The translations under genes were made by a program, and so were the position numbers. Source: Tragulus kanchil (taxonomy: Eukaryota > Chordata > Mammalia > Artiodactyla > Tragulidae). Taken from it: a stretch of 64,000 bases of DNA. Shown here piece after piece: positions 45,825-58,045 of the stretch. Location of the stretch: NCBI GenBank assembly GCA_022376925.1, contig JAIOJX010000030.1:175703298-175767297 (forward strand). The letters run 5' to 3'. The notes under the pieces were generated by a model. That model was not told the DNA's origin. It was given only the letters and a program-made list of their open reading frames with translations, and searched no databases. The stretch's first letter is position 1, and each line of letters begins with the position of its first letter.

Positions 45825-46800
45825 CATCTATATTCCCCTCTAGTATGTATGAATGTGAAGTGATCCACTGGGTCTGAAAACCCAACTTTCCAAACACAGG
45901 AAGAACAAGGATGGTATTCAGAATGGGTCTTGCTGACATATAAAAGCAGTGCAAGACTACATTTCCAGGCTACTTTTCTTTACCGTTAATAACTTTTTAA
46001 ACAGTGGATATGACAACATACTTGGCAAAGCTAGCTTTGATGAAGTTCTTTTCCAGGAATAAATGCAACTTATAATAACACTGAATAAAGTTCTCCAAAG
46101 GCTACAACATTATGATATGGTTTCATGAGCTGTACCAACCAACCAAGAAATTAAGTGAGACTCTCATTTTTATTTCTCCATTCCTTTGTGGTGATGGTTA
46201 CCAAAGTTCTATTGAGCTTAACTTTGGGGAGCAAATCAGTCTTAGAGGAAGAGACATAGAAATTAGCTCTTAGGACACCATCTTGACCTTCTTCCAAGAA
46301 ATGTGTCTACTACCATTAATTTTATAGGCCCAGAATACCAACGTTCATACCATAATTTCCACAGTACAATTTCCAAACAGCCCACAGACTATCACATTAC
46401 ACAGATGGCACATAAACATTCACATATAGTTGACAAATGCCGGGAAAGTGTTCTCAATTTAGAAGTCAAAAATTAAAGCTATTTAAACCCTTCTCAAAAA
46501 AAAAAAAAAAACGCAAAGCAGGAAGGTCAGTAGAGACGGCCTTCTTCTGAGCTCTAGCTTGTCGACCTCCGAAGAGTCCATATGCATGTCCCCTAGGAAG
46601 GTCACTCACAAGACCAAGGTTGGCTTCTTTGCAGAATTACAGAGTCATTTAAGGTCTCAGAAATCCTGGATGCCAATCCCAATGCATGAGGAAGCTTGAG
46701 GGAACATGATGAGTAGCCAGAAACAGGGGACGTAATGTCCAAAAATCTGCCCTGAAAGGATAAAAAGCTGAGGTATGCAATGGGACGGTGTTCAGCAGCA
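45825..46800. other. Single-copy intron, nothing assigned
   Basis: About 1 kb without a nameable repeat or exon. A 19-base A run lies at about 46496-46511. Confidence 0.5.
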
Positions 46801-47411
46801 GGAAAAAAAAAAAAAAAACACCAGACAAATGACAAAACCACAATATGAATGAATCTTAAGATAGGTATGGTGGACAAAAGAGTGCATGCTGTATGATGTC
46901 ATTTAAACATAAAATTCTAGGAAACCCACACTCATCTACAGAGGTGAAGCAGATCAGAGTTCCCTCGGGTAGGGACTGGGTGGGGTAAAGAGGGAGAGAA
47001 TAGGGATTGATAGGGGCAGGATAAAGCGGCTGGTGGTTTAGTTGCTGAGTCGTGTCTGACTCTTCTGACTGTATGAAATGTATCCCACCAGGTTCCTCTG
47101 TCCATGGGATTCTCCAGCCATGAATACTGGAGTGGTTTGCCGTTTCCTTCTCCAGGGGATCTTCCAGACACAGGCATCAAACCCAGGTCTCCTACACTGC
47201 AGGCAGATTCTTTACTGACAGAGCTAAAGTTCCTGGCTGGATGAGACTTTTAGGGGTGGTTAATATCTTAATTTGGTCATGGTTTCTTAGGTATACACAT
47301 ATATATATATTTTTTGTATGTATACGTGTGTGTGTGTGTAAACTTATCAAATTATACACTTTTAAATGTGGAGTTTGTCTTCCAATTATACCTCAGCAAA
47401 GCTATTTAGAA
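46800..47411 (+). mobile_element. Old L1 3' end split by an antisense Bov-tA
   Basis: gagtgcatgctgtatgatgt, cataaaattctaggaaaccc, then after the SINE ttatcaaattatacactttt and ttccaattatacctcagcaa; L1M 3' terminus. Contains (TA)/(TG) repeats at 47291-47340. Confidence 0.65.
47033..47238 (-). mobile_element. Bov-tA SINE, antisense, inside the L1
   Basis: ttagttgctgagtcgtgtct, gttcctctgtccatgggatt and tctcctacactgcaggcaga; full antisense copy. Confidence 0.85.
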
Positions 47412-47876
47412 CAACAGTAACACAAGACTACATGCACCAGCTCACAATAGTGCATACTGATGTGCCAGTCTGATACTATCAAGCCCAAAATCAATCCAGG
47501 ACAGAGGAGATCTGACTCACGCTAGTGTCAGGGAAGTAAAGCCATGGCCTCAACGACTCTCAGCTGTAAAAATGTCACCACTGGGTGGGTGAGGACTTCG
47601 CTCAAATAACTTCCATTCAACAATTTGCATTTTCAATTCATGTTCAACTTGCAATTTGAAAATTTTCTATTTTCAATATGCTTTTTGACCTCAGTTTCAT
47701 TAATTAGCATGGCATCATAACCGCAACTGTCTACAGCAACACTCAAGAATTCTAAGAAGGTAAGACCACAGGAAATGGAGGGATTTTTAGACTGTAGTGT
47801 GACTGCCCCCTGAAAAACACTGTCAGTTTCTGACCATTTTGCTACCTGAGAACACTCATTAAAAGTGGCTGGATTT

Positions 47877-48145
47877 GGCTTTCCTGGTGGTCCAGTGAGC
47901 AGAGTCCGCCTTGCAATGCAAGGGGTGATGGTTCGATTCCTGGCTCAGAAGATCCCACATGCCACAGAGCAGCTGGACCAGTGTGTCCAATTATGAGCCA
48001 GCACTCTGGAGCACATGCACCCTGAGTCAGTGCCCTGCAACAAGAGAGGCCACTGCAATGGGAGGCCCATACAGGCCAGAGAACAAAGATGGATGGAAAG
48101 TAAATAAATCAATAAATCAAGAGGAGAAAAAGTTAAAAAAAAAAA
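47877..48145 (+). mobile_element. CHR-type SINE, distinctive 3' body
   Basis: ggctttcctggtggtccagt, gtgtccaattatgagccagc and agaacaaagatggatggaaa, then A-rich tail. Target-site duplication aaaagtggctg at about 47861 and 48164. Confidence 0.85.
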
Positions 48146-48264
48146 AGAAGAAGAAAAGAAAAGAAAAAGTGGCTGAATCTTTTGAATTTTCCCCAAAAGC
48201 CAGGATTTTGTGTTTTTATGTAAAGTATGCAATTTTTTTCCAGGGTGGAACAACTAACTCAATT

Positions 48265-48470
48265 TTTTTCTTTTTCCAAAATTTATTGATGTATAGATGA
48301 TTTACAATGTTGTATTAATTTCTACAGTACAGCAAAGTGATTCAAAGAGTATATTTTTCATACTCTTTTCCACTATGGTTTATCACAGGATACTGAATAT
48401 AGTCCTTGTGATACACAGTAGGAACTTATTGCTTATCCTCTCTATAATAGTTTGCATCTACTAACCCCAA
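48265..48470 (-). mobile_element. L1 3' end, antisense
   Basis: tttattgatgtatagatgat, ttacaatgttgtattaattt, gtacagcaaagtgattcaaa and tcctctctataatagtttgc are the reverse of the ruminant L1 3' UTR. Confidence 0.75.
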
Positions 48471-48587
48471 ACTTAATGTTTAACATCATGCAGGTTAAAC
48501 AAAAACTCGTGAGAGCAGGAGTCGGCCCACAGGTTGCTGATGTGCAAATCTCTGTGGACAGAGAGGCTGTGAACACAGCTCTAGGTT

Positions 48588-48685
48588 TAAGACCAGCTCT
48601 GACCTTCAGTGCTCTGGGACCTCAGGTAACTTATTCGACCTAAGATCCCATATCCCCACTAGTAAAATGGGGCTAATCATGAAGG
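48588..48685 (+). mobile_element. MIR fragment
   Basis: accagctctgaccttcagtg, gggacctcaggtaacttatt and actagtaaaatggggctaat follow the MIR core in sense. Confidence 0.55.
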
Positions 48686-48865
48686 ATCCACATCTGAGGG
48701 GTACAATCAAGATGAAATGTTTACCTAGAAAATCTCCAGTACACATCACCACTATTATTCTCCAACTGAGAGCATGCCTCACGTCAATGGATTTCTCCAA
48801 AAACAGAATTTTCTTTCGTACTAAAGCTGCAGATGTCTTAAGGCTTGAAGCGATCTTAAGACAAC

Positions 48866-51049
48866 TGATGAAAGCAAATAGGCTACAACAGGCCAGAGGA
48901 AGGAGACAAAACAAATCTCATCACACCTCAACACGGGTTCAACTGTAAAGGTGTCTGTGCGAGGGAGCAAACCCTAAATCACTAAGTAAGATACCAAGAA
49001 TATATGGATGTGAGTAGTGTGTGTCAGTATTGTTGTTTAGCCACCTAAGTCATGTCCGATCCTGTGCAACGCCATGGACTACAGCATGCCAGGCTCCCCT
49101 TTCCTACAATATCTCACAGTCATGTCCATTGAGTCAGCGATGCCAGCCAAACCTCTCATCCTCTGTTGCCCCCTTCTCCTCTTGCCCTCAATCGTTCCCA
49201 GCACCAGTGTCTTTTCCAATGAGTAATCTCTTTGCATCAGGGGGCTAAGGTACTGGATCTTTAGCCTCAGTCCTTCCAATGAATATTTCGGGTTGATTTC
49301 CTCTAATATTGACTGTTTTGATCTCCTTGTTGTCCAAGGGACTCTCAAGAGGCTTCTCCAGCACCACAGTTTGGAAGCACCGATTCTTTAGCACTCAGGC
49401 TTCCTTACGGTCCAACTCTCACATTCGTACGTGAAAAACCACAGCTTTTAGGATACAAACCTTTGTCAGCAAAGTGATGTGTCAGTGTTAAAAACCATCA
49501 AAACATGGTGGATGGGGGTGAAGGGACTCATTACTAATGATCCTGTGCACTAATTAGACCACGCCTGAATATGACCTTTAGTTTTAGAAGACACTCTGTA
49601 GGAGACACAGTGAAAGGGATACAGTCAGAGAGGTCCCAGGACATCCAGTGGACTTGACATCGTTTCTGGAGGAAAGTGAGTCTTAGGGACCTTAAGTGAG
49701 ATTACACCTAATTGAGACACTCCAAATCCAGAGTAGGACTCTAGACATACTCATGGAAAACTCTGCACAAAGTTAGAAGTATTTATAAAGTAATGACAGA
49801 GCCTTCACTATACTCCCATGTTCTGTATCTTAAAAGGTGGTCCACAACTGTTTTTCCTAAAACTTTTCCACCTTTATTTTTTAATTTTTTTTTTTAATCT
49901 GGTCCAACTAAGTTTTACTGAAACAGACACAGAAAACCAAGTAGGGAGAAGATGTCCTTGAACACGTGATGAAAGCAAATAGGCTACAAAAAAAAAAATC
50001 TCATCACGACTCAACACGGGTTCAACTGTAAAGGTGTCTGTGCGAGGGAGCAAACCCTAAATCACTAAGTAAGATACCAAGAATATATGGATGTGAGTAG
50101 TGTGTGTCAGTATTGTTGTTTAGCCACCTAAGTCATGTCCGATCCTGTGCAACGCCATGGACTACAGCATGCCAGGCTCCCCTTTCCTACAATATCTCAC
50201 AGTCATGTCCATTGAGTCAGCGATGCCAGCCAAACCTCTCATCCTCTGTTGCCCCCTTCTCCTCTTGCCCTCAATCGTTCCCAGCACCAGTGTCTTTTCC
50301 AATGAGTAATCTCTTTGCATCAGGGGGCTAAGGTACTGGATCTTTAGCCTCAGTCCTTCCAATGAATATTTCGGGTTGATTTCCTCTAATATTGACTGTT
50401 TTGATCTCCTTGTTGTCCAAGGGACTCTCAAGAGGCTTCTCCAGCACCACAGTTTGGAAGCACCGATTCTTTAGCACTCAGGCTTCCTTACGGTCCAACT
50501 CTCACATTCGTACGTGAAAAACCACAGCTTTTAGGATACAAACCTTTGTCAGCAAAGTGATGTGTCAGTGTTAAAAACCATCAAAACATGGTGGATGGGG
50601 GTGAAGGGACTCATTACTAATGATCCTGTGCACTAATTAGACCACGCCTGAATATGACCTTTAGTTTTAGAAGACACTCTGTAGGAGACACAGTGAAAGG
50701 GATACAGTCAGAGAGGTCCCAGGACATCCAGTGGACTTGACATCGTTTCTGGAGGAAAGTGAGTCTTAGGGACCTTAAGTGAGATTACACCTAATTGAGA
50801 CACTCCAAATCCAGAGTAGGACTCTAGACATACTCATGGAAAACTCTGCACAAAGTTAGAAGTATTTATAAAGTAATGACAGAGCCTTCACTATACTCCC
50901 ATGTTCTGTATCTTAAAAGGTGGTCCACAACTGTTTTTCCTAAAACTTTTCCACCTTTATTTTTTAATTTTTTTTTTTTTTTTTAATCTGGTCCAACTAA
51001 GTTTTACTGAAACAGACACAGAAAACCAAGTAGGGAGAAGATGTCCTTG
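48866..51049. repeat. Tandem duplication 15 (about 1.09 kb)
   Basis: Copies are 48866-49960 and 49967-51049; the offset changes from 1101 to 1083 to 1089. Filler aacacg separates them. Near its start copy 2 replaces about 27 bases with an A run (near 49989), and the T run near its end is longer than in copy 1. Both carry the BovB fragment. Confidence 0.95.
49030..49475 (-). pseudogene. BovB LINE 3' end with decayed reverse-transcriptase C-terminus
   Basis: The minus strand keeps a recognisable piece of the BovB polymerase C-terminal reading frame at 49079-49348: SLEGLRLKIQYLSPLMQR, SLEKTLVLGTIEGKRRRG, RMRGLAGIADSMDM, followed by non-matching residues. BovB is a ruminant-amplified RTE-type LINE. 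The element is 5'-truncated and inactive. The artefact copy is 50113-50558. Confidence 0.8.
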
Positions 51050-52814
51050 CTCCCCTCAAGACACACAAGCGTACCATGAAAACCTGTACTATCGTATGTG
51101 AAGAAAATAGCTACTGTCATTGCTCTGTGAGAAAAGGGGATCCTGCAGGGGTGCTGTGTGACAATCTGGAGGAGTGGGATGGGGGGATATACATATGACT
51201 AATCTGGGATCCTACATATCTATAAACAACAAAACTCTGTAAAAGGTAAAAGTAAAATTAAAAAAAAAAAAAAAAAAGAATCACACAAGCCTGTTCAGGG
51301 GATGTGATCACCATAGGAAGTGTGCAGAATAAAGGCCAAGACCGGTCGTAGTCAGGAAGGCTTGCTTCCTTGCAACCAGGGGTGTGAGGACAAGGACACT
51401 CTTGAACTGAGAGGAGAATTTAAGCTTAGCAGAGCTATCCAGAGCTGTGAACAGCCGTGTAGACCTAGGACAGGCACTGAAAGGCTGTGTCATTTCTCCC
51501 ACTAATACAAAGATTCCCAATGTTCACTGCAGCATTGTTTACACTAGCCAGGACATGGAAGCAACTTAAATGTCCATCAACAGAGGAATGGGTAAAGAAG
51601 CTGTGGTACATACATACAATGGCATAGTATTCTGCCATTAAAGTGAATGAAATGCCATTTGCAGCAACATGGATGGACCTAGAGAGTGACATGTAAGTCA
51701 GACAGAGAAGAAAAACCATCATGTGACATCCCTTATATAGTTTTAGAAGACACTCTGTAGGAGACACAGTGAAAGGGATACAGTCAGAGAGGTCCCAGGA
51801 CATCCAGTGGACTTGACATCGTTTCTGGAGGAAAGTGAGTCTTAGGGACCTTAAGTGAGATTACACCTAATTGAGACACTCCAAATCCAGAGTAGGACTC
51901 TAGACATACTCATGGAAAACTCTGCACAAAGTTAGAAGTATTTATAAAGTAATGACAGAGCCTTCACTATACTCCCATGTTCTGTATCTTAAAAGGTGGT
52001 CCACAACTGTTTTTCCTAAAACTTTTCCACCTTTATTTTTTAATTTTTTTTTTTTTTTTTAATCTGGTCCAACTAAGTTTTACTGAAACAGACACAGAAA
52101 ACCAAGTAGGGAGAAGATGTCCTTGCTCCCCTCAAGACACACAAGCGTACCATGAAAACCTGTACTATCGTATGTGAAGAAAATAGCTACTGTCATTGCT
52201 CTGTGAGAAAAGGGGATCCTGCAGGGGTGCTGTGTGACAATCTGGAGGAGTGGGATGGGGGGATATACATATGACTAATCTGGGATCCTACATATCTATA
52301 AACAACAAAACTCTGTAAAAGGTAAAAGTAAAATTAAAAAAAAAAAAAAAAAGAATCACACAAGCCTGTTCAGGGGATGTGATCACCATAGGAAGTGTGC
52401 AGAATAAAGGCCAAGACCGGTCGTAGTCAGGAAGGCTTGCTTCCTTGCAACCAGGGGTGTGAGGACAAGGACACTCTTGAACTGAGAGGAGAATTTAAGC
52501 TTAGCAGAGCTATCCAGAGCTGTGAACAGCCGTGTAGACCTAGGACAGGCACTGAAAGGCTGTGTCATTTCTCCCACTAATACAAAGATTCCCAATGTTC
52601 ACTGCAGCATTGTTTACACTAGCCAGGACATGGAAGCAACTTAAATGTCCATCAACAGAGGAATGGGTAAAGAAGCTGTGGTACATACATACAATGGCAT
52701 AGTATTCTGCCATTAAAGTGAATGAAATGCCATTTGCAGCAACATGGATGGACCTAGAGAGTGACATGTAAGTCAGACAGAGAAGAAAAACCATCATGTG
52801 ACATCCCTTATATA
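50662..52814. repeat. Tandem duplication 16 (about 1.08 kb)
   Basis: Copies are 50662-51737 and 51738-52814, offset 1076, joined at shared tag. 50662-51049 is also in duplication 15 and occurs three times. Copy 1 breaks inside a sense L1 at cccttatata; copy 2 continues into the rest of that L1. Confidence 0.95.
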
Positions 52815-53055
52815 CAGAATCTAAAAAAAAAAAAAAATGATACAAATGAACTTATCTACCAAACAGAAAACAGACTCAGAGAATGGCTGCCAGAGGGAAG
52901 GACGGGGGGTGGGGGGGAAGAGATAGTTTGGAGTTTAGAATCGACACGTACACACTACTAGATCTAAAATGGACAACCAACAAGGTCCTACTGTATAGCA
53001 CGGGGAGCTCTGCTCAATGTTACGTGGCAGCCTCGATGGGAAGGGAGCTTGGGGG
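51508..53055 (+). mobile_element. L1 3' region, sense, interrupted by duplication 16
   Basis: gttcactgcagcattgttta, tggaagcaacttaaatgtcc, tgccatttgcagcaacatgg, then after 52814 aatgaacttatctaccaaac and gtcctactgtatagcacggg. It joins abruptly to a SINE at 53056. The first part occurs at 51508-51739 and again at 52583-52814. Confidence 0.8.
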
Positions 53056-53290
53056 CAGTGCAAGGGGCCCCGGTTCGATCCCTGGCCTGGGAAGATCCCA
53101 CGTGATGCAGAGCAGCTGGACTGGTGTGTCCAACTACCAAGCCGGAGCTCTGGAGCATATGTGCCCAGAGCCAGTGCTCTGCAACAAGAGAGGCTGCTGT
53201 GATGGGAGGCCCACACAGGCCAAAGAATTATGATGGGTGAAAATAAATAAATGAAGGATTAATTTTTTAAAAAAGAGGCCAAAAATAAAA
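53056..53290 (+). mobile_element. CHR-type SINE lacking its 5' head
   Basis: Starts abruptly at gcagtgcaaggggccccggt (about 45 bases of head missing) directly after L1 text ending gagcttggggg. Body gtgtccaactaccaagccgg and tail with aaagaggccaaaaataaa. Confidence 0.75.
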
Positions 53291-53462
53291 CCAAGCACAG
53301 GAATTAACACAAAGGACATGACCACTGTGACTCTGCATACTTTGGAATCTAACCATACAACCAGGAATGGCCCGCCAAGCAAGGAGAGGCAGCTGACAAT
53401 GAGCACAGCTAAGGAGAATTCCTTATCATGATACATCAGAATCTCCAGATAAAAATTAATCG

Positions 53463-53709
53463 GGGGCTTCCCTGGTGGTCCAGTGGGTAAGGACACTGCC
53501 TTGCAGTGCAAGAGGTGCTGGTTCGATCCCTGGTCTGGGAAGATCCCACGTGCCATGGAGTGGCTGGACTGATGTGTCCAATTACCGAGCCAGAGCTCTG
53601 GCATGCGTGCGCCCAGAGCTGGTGCTCTGCAGCGAGAGAGGCCACTGTGATGGGAGGCCCACACGGGCCAAGGAACAAAGATAGATAAAAGATCAATAGA
53701 AAAAAAAAA
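53463..53709 (+). mobile_element. CHR-type SINE, distinctive 3' body
   Basis: ggcttccctggtggtccagt, gtgtccaattaccgagccag and acaaagatagataaaagatc, then A run. Flanked by aaaattaatcggg and aaatttaattggg. Confidence 0.85.
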
Positions 53710-53714
53710 TTTAA

Positions 53715-54128
53715 TTGGGAATTGACCTCTAGCCAAACCCAGTTATAGACCTGAATACAGCTTGCCCTCACTTCCACGACTTTCCCTGAGCTCGTCAGTA
53801 CCTAGAACAGTTCCTAAATCCATTCCCGCAGAACACAAATGCCTCCCTTCCTTGGTGATGCCAGCGGGAAGGCAGCTCTCCAATCTGGAAATCCCACGAC
53901 ACTCCTGTCCACCTTCTCTTACCTTGCTTCTCAGGTACCACCCTAGACGACGGCCTCACTGATCTGCACTCTGAGCTCCACGGGGGCTCAAGGGACATCG
54001 TCATCTCCTGCACAGACCCTCTCTCATAGCCCCCCAAAAGCCTTGCTCACTGTTCTGACATAAGGATGCATCTGCTGAACCAATAGTAGCTTCACTTAAG
54101 AGCATTATCCTAAGCCAAACTCGCCAGC
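53715..54128. other. Single-copy intron, nothing assigned
   Basis: No repeat family or exon recognised; C-rich in places. Duplication 17 begins at its end. Confidence 0.5.
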
Positions 54129-56525
54129 TGGTGGACTTCAGGCCAAATCCAGCTAGCAGACCATGTTCTCTCTGGCCGGCTCAGTGTTTCAAACACTCCT
54201 ATTAATTGTCACTATTTTAAAAGGAGGCAATTCCCCCTAAATATCCTCTCCAGCTTTTTATTGAGAGACAAACAAAAGCAGGAATGGGCAATGCCGGGCT
54301 CCTGTTTCAGTAAGGCAACAAGTTGTTGGAGGTGAGTGAGAGGACCCCCTTCAGACAGGATACACTCCTACTTCCTCAGCCACTGTCGCCCTCTCTGAGC
54401 TCATTTCCTCGCTCACCGCTCTACAGGCATCACTCACGCTTGCTGAATATACTCAGTGAGGGGAAACCCCTTGTTGACAGATCAACACACTGAGAATACC
54501 AGCCTCTAGAAGATACATCCTTTTACTGACCCGGAGAAACACTGGCAAGGCAAGTTGCTTTAGCCCCATTTCAACCACATTCCCAATTCCCCACAGACTG
54601 ACTTCGGTCTTGTCCTGAGGAATAAGCGTGTAGCAGTTGCTGGGTTTAAACTTTAAAAAGGTACACCAGGGAAAGGTGACTGTGGAAAGACCCAGGAGTG
54701 GATGGGGAGTTCTGATTATAAGAGCTGTCTAAGACTGTGGGGAGGAGAGATTTCTACTTTTTCCAAAATCAAAAGGATTCTAGCAAAGAGGCAGTCACTT
54801 AGCCCAGACAACCCGAAACCAGAAAGGTGACACTTCATACCTTCACTGGGCTAACAGCCTGCTTTGGAGAATTGAAAACCCATCTGTGACCAGTGACTAC
54901 ACCCTTCTGAACATAAATAAACCCCAGGTTCTACCTCTGCCACCTATAATCACAGGCTCAGGAGAGTACAACCACCACTCGACACGAACACTAGACTTGT
55001 CATTTCATTTGACTGCTAAGCCTGAGATGTGCCATCAAGATGATGAAATACAGGGCAGTTCTAAACATTATCAGAAAGCAGTACTTTCAAAGCAGGAATG
55101 AAAACTCACATAAGATTTTATCTATTTGTTTATGCATTTGGTTTTCAACCACAAAGGCAGACTCTTCACAAGAAACCCTCAAGAACCACAGTTCTCATTT
55201 CTTAGCTTATAAGGGAATTTTACTGTAGAGTCTTACCTACAAGCAAGACACAGATACCAGTGCCCACTGAAGTGATTAAACTGGCCTTCTAAGGAGACTC
55301 TCCTATACAGGGGATCTGGATTTAACCATGGTGGACTTCAGGCCAAATCCAGCTAGCAGACCATGTCTCTCTGGCCGGCTCAGTGTTTCAAACACTCCTA
55401 TTAATTGTCACTATTTTAAAAGGAGGCAATTCCCCCTAAATATCCTCTCCAGCTTTTTATTGAGAGACAAACAAAAGCAGGAATGGGCAATGCCGGGCTC
55501 CTGTTTCAGTAAGGCAACAAGTTGTTGGAGGTGAGTGAGAGGACCCCCTTCAGACAGGATACACTCCTACTTCCTCAGCCACTGTCGCCCTCTCTGAGCT
55601 CATTTCCTCGCTCACCGCTCTACAGGCATCACTCACGCTTGCTGAATATACTCAGTGAGGGGAAACCCCTTGTTGACAGATCAACACACTGAGAATACCA
55701 GCCTCTAGAAGATACATCCTTTTACTGACCCGGAGAAACACTGGCAAGGCAAGTTGCTTTAGCCCCCATTTCAACCACATTCCCAATTCCCCACAGACTG
55801 ACTTCGGTCTTGTCCTGAGGAATAAGCGTGTAGCAGTTGCTGGGTTTAAACTTTAAAAAGGTACACCAGGGAAAGGTGACTGTGGAAAGACCCAGGAGTG
55901 GATGGGGAGTTCTGATTATAAGAGCTGTCTAAGACTGTGGGGAGGAGAGATTTCTACTTTTTCCAAAATCAAAAGGATTCTAGCAAAGAGGCAGTCACTT
56001 AGCCCAGACAACCCGAAACCAGAAAGGTGACACTTCATACCTTCACTGGGCTAACAGCCTGCTTTGGAGAATTGAAAACCCATCTGTGACCAGTGACTAC
56101 ACCCTTCTGAACATAAATAAACCCCAGGTTCTACCTCTGCCACCTATAATCACAGGCTCAGGAGAGTACAACCACCACTCGACACGAACACTAGACTTGT
56201 CATTTCATTTGACTGCTAAGCCTGAGATGTGCCATCAAGATGATGAAATACAGGGCAGTTCTAAACATTATCAGAAAGCAGTACTTTCAAAGCAGGAATG
56301 AAAACTCACATAAGATTTTATCTATTTGTTTATGCATTTGGTTTTCAACCACAAAGGCAGACTCTTCACAAGAAACCCTCAAGAACCACAGTTCTCATTT
56401 CTTAGCTTATAAGGGAATTTTACTGTAGAGTCTTACCTACAAGCAAGACACAGATACCAGTGCCCACTGAAGTGATTAAACTGGCCTTCTAAGGAGACTC
56501 TCCTATACAGGGGATCTGGATTTAA
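54129..56525. repeat. Tandem duplication 17 (about 1.20 kb)
   Basis: Copies are 54129-55325 and 55329-56525, offset 1200, the longest in the window. Two single-base indels (ccatgttctc against ccatgtctc; tagcccc against tagccccc) and an otherwise identical interior. I recognise no repeat family or exon inside. Confidence 0.95.
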
Positions 56526-56906
56526 TTCCTGGTTTTACCATGGGGTGGTGACGGGTGGGGAGGTGGCAGGACAGGCTGTGCTTAAGAAAATGTCAAAGAA
56601 AAACATACACTGACCAGCGATGAAATGAGGATCATACCTGCCTTTCTGATTTCAAAAGCACATCCTGCCCTGGCCACGTTTGTTTCTCAAATTCTCCCGA
56701 AGGTCATCTATGACCTAGAGGCTAAAATCAACTGACTTTTCAGATCTCATCCTCCCTGGTCTAGGCATCATCTGACATCCTCCCTCACCCTCTCCCTTGA
56801 AGTGTTTGCTCCCCTGCAATTTCCGTATCCCCTCTCTCTGTTGTCTCATTGCTCCTCCTTAAGCCTCTATCTTACCACCTCCTTCTCTGCTTTTAAAAAC
56901 ATCCCT

Positions 56907-57222
56907 GGGCTTCCCCTGGTGGTCCAGTGGGTAAGGACACTGCCTTGCAGTGCAAGGGGCGCCGGTTCGATTCCTGGCCTGGGAAGATCCCATGTGCCTC
57001 AGAGCGGCTGGACTGATGTGTCCAATTACCGAGCTGGAGCTCTGGGGTGCGTGCGCCTAGAGCTGGCGCTCTGCGACGACAGAGGCCACGGCGATGGGAG
57101 GCCCACAGGAGCCAAAGTGCAAAGACGGATGAAAATAGGTAAATGAAAGACCAATAGAAGTGGCCTGCCTGCCCATCCCCCTCCCTCCCCACCCCACAAA
57201 AGATTAAAAAAAAAAAAAAAAA
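56907..57222 (+). mobile_element. CHR-type SINE, C-rich-tail subgroup
   Basis: cttcccctggtggtccagtg, gtgtccaattaccgagctgg and accaatagaagtggcctgcc, then cccatccccctccctcccca and poly(A). Flanks acatccctg and aaatccctg. Confidence 0.87.
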
Positions 57223-57279
57223 ATCCCTGATCCGAGGCCCCTGCTCCTCACATGTACTGGCTCCAAATAACTAATACAT

Positions 57280-57480
57280 ACCAGGCACTACATGAAGCAT
57301 TTCATATACAGTATCTATGTTCAACAAAATTTCACAACCACCTTTTTGGCTAGACCCAACTATCCTTACCATCCTCATTTTTCAGAAGAGGAACCCAAGT
57401 TATACATCATGCAAACGTGAGACCAGGGGAGGGGTCCATAAACCAGGTCTAAATCCAGAGCCCAAGTGCTTTACCTCTCT
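57280..57480 (-). mobile_element. MIR SINE, antisense
   Basis: accaggcactacatgaagca, catcctcatttttcagaaga and ggtctaaatccagagcccaa follow the reverse complement of MIR. Confidence 0.55.
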
Positions 57481-57904
57481 GCACCATTTCTTCCCTCTCA
57501 CTTCGGCTTCCACAAGCCATACCGTCTACATGCTCAGTTTTGAATTAAACGTCTGTAGCAGAAACAGTTGCTGTTTACCCCTTCTTAAGAATGCTTTATC
57601 ACTGAAGTGGTAACGGGCCCAGATTGAAACAAACTCACAAAGCCACCCATGGACATTTCCCAGCCTCCTAGGTAGATGGCCTTGGGGAGGAGTGTTTGGC
57701 TGAGGGTTTTAGACAAGGTTCAGTCGGTGGATTTGTGCATCCTTTTGCCACTTCCTCTTTCCCATTTCCTGGAGTGTGAGTGTGATGGCTGGAGCACGAG
57801 CGACCATCTTATGGTAATGCGACAGCCTGAGAACAGGCACACACGAGGGATAGGAGAGTAGAAAGACACAGTGGCCTGGTTCTCATTAACCACGTGGTAC
57901 CACA

Positions 57905-58045
57905 CCAGACATGGATGTTATTTATCTAAATAAAGTTCAACATGTGTATGTATGGCTGAGTCCCTTTGCTGTTCACCTGAAACCATCACAACATTGTTAA
58001 CCAGCTATACCCCAATATAAAATAAAAAGCTAAAAAAAAAAAAGA
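57905..58045 (+). mobile_element. L1 3' end
   Basis: ctttgctgttcacctgaaac, catcacaacattgttaacca and gctataccccaatataaaat plus A run; ruminant L1 terminus. Confidence 0.75.

Noticed and set aside
53134..53736. 200-codon minus-strand open frame
   Set aside because: It runs through two CHR-type SINEs in antisense; the repeated WASHHSGL/GPPITVAS-like words recur wherever this SINE occurs.
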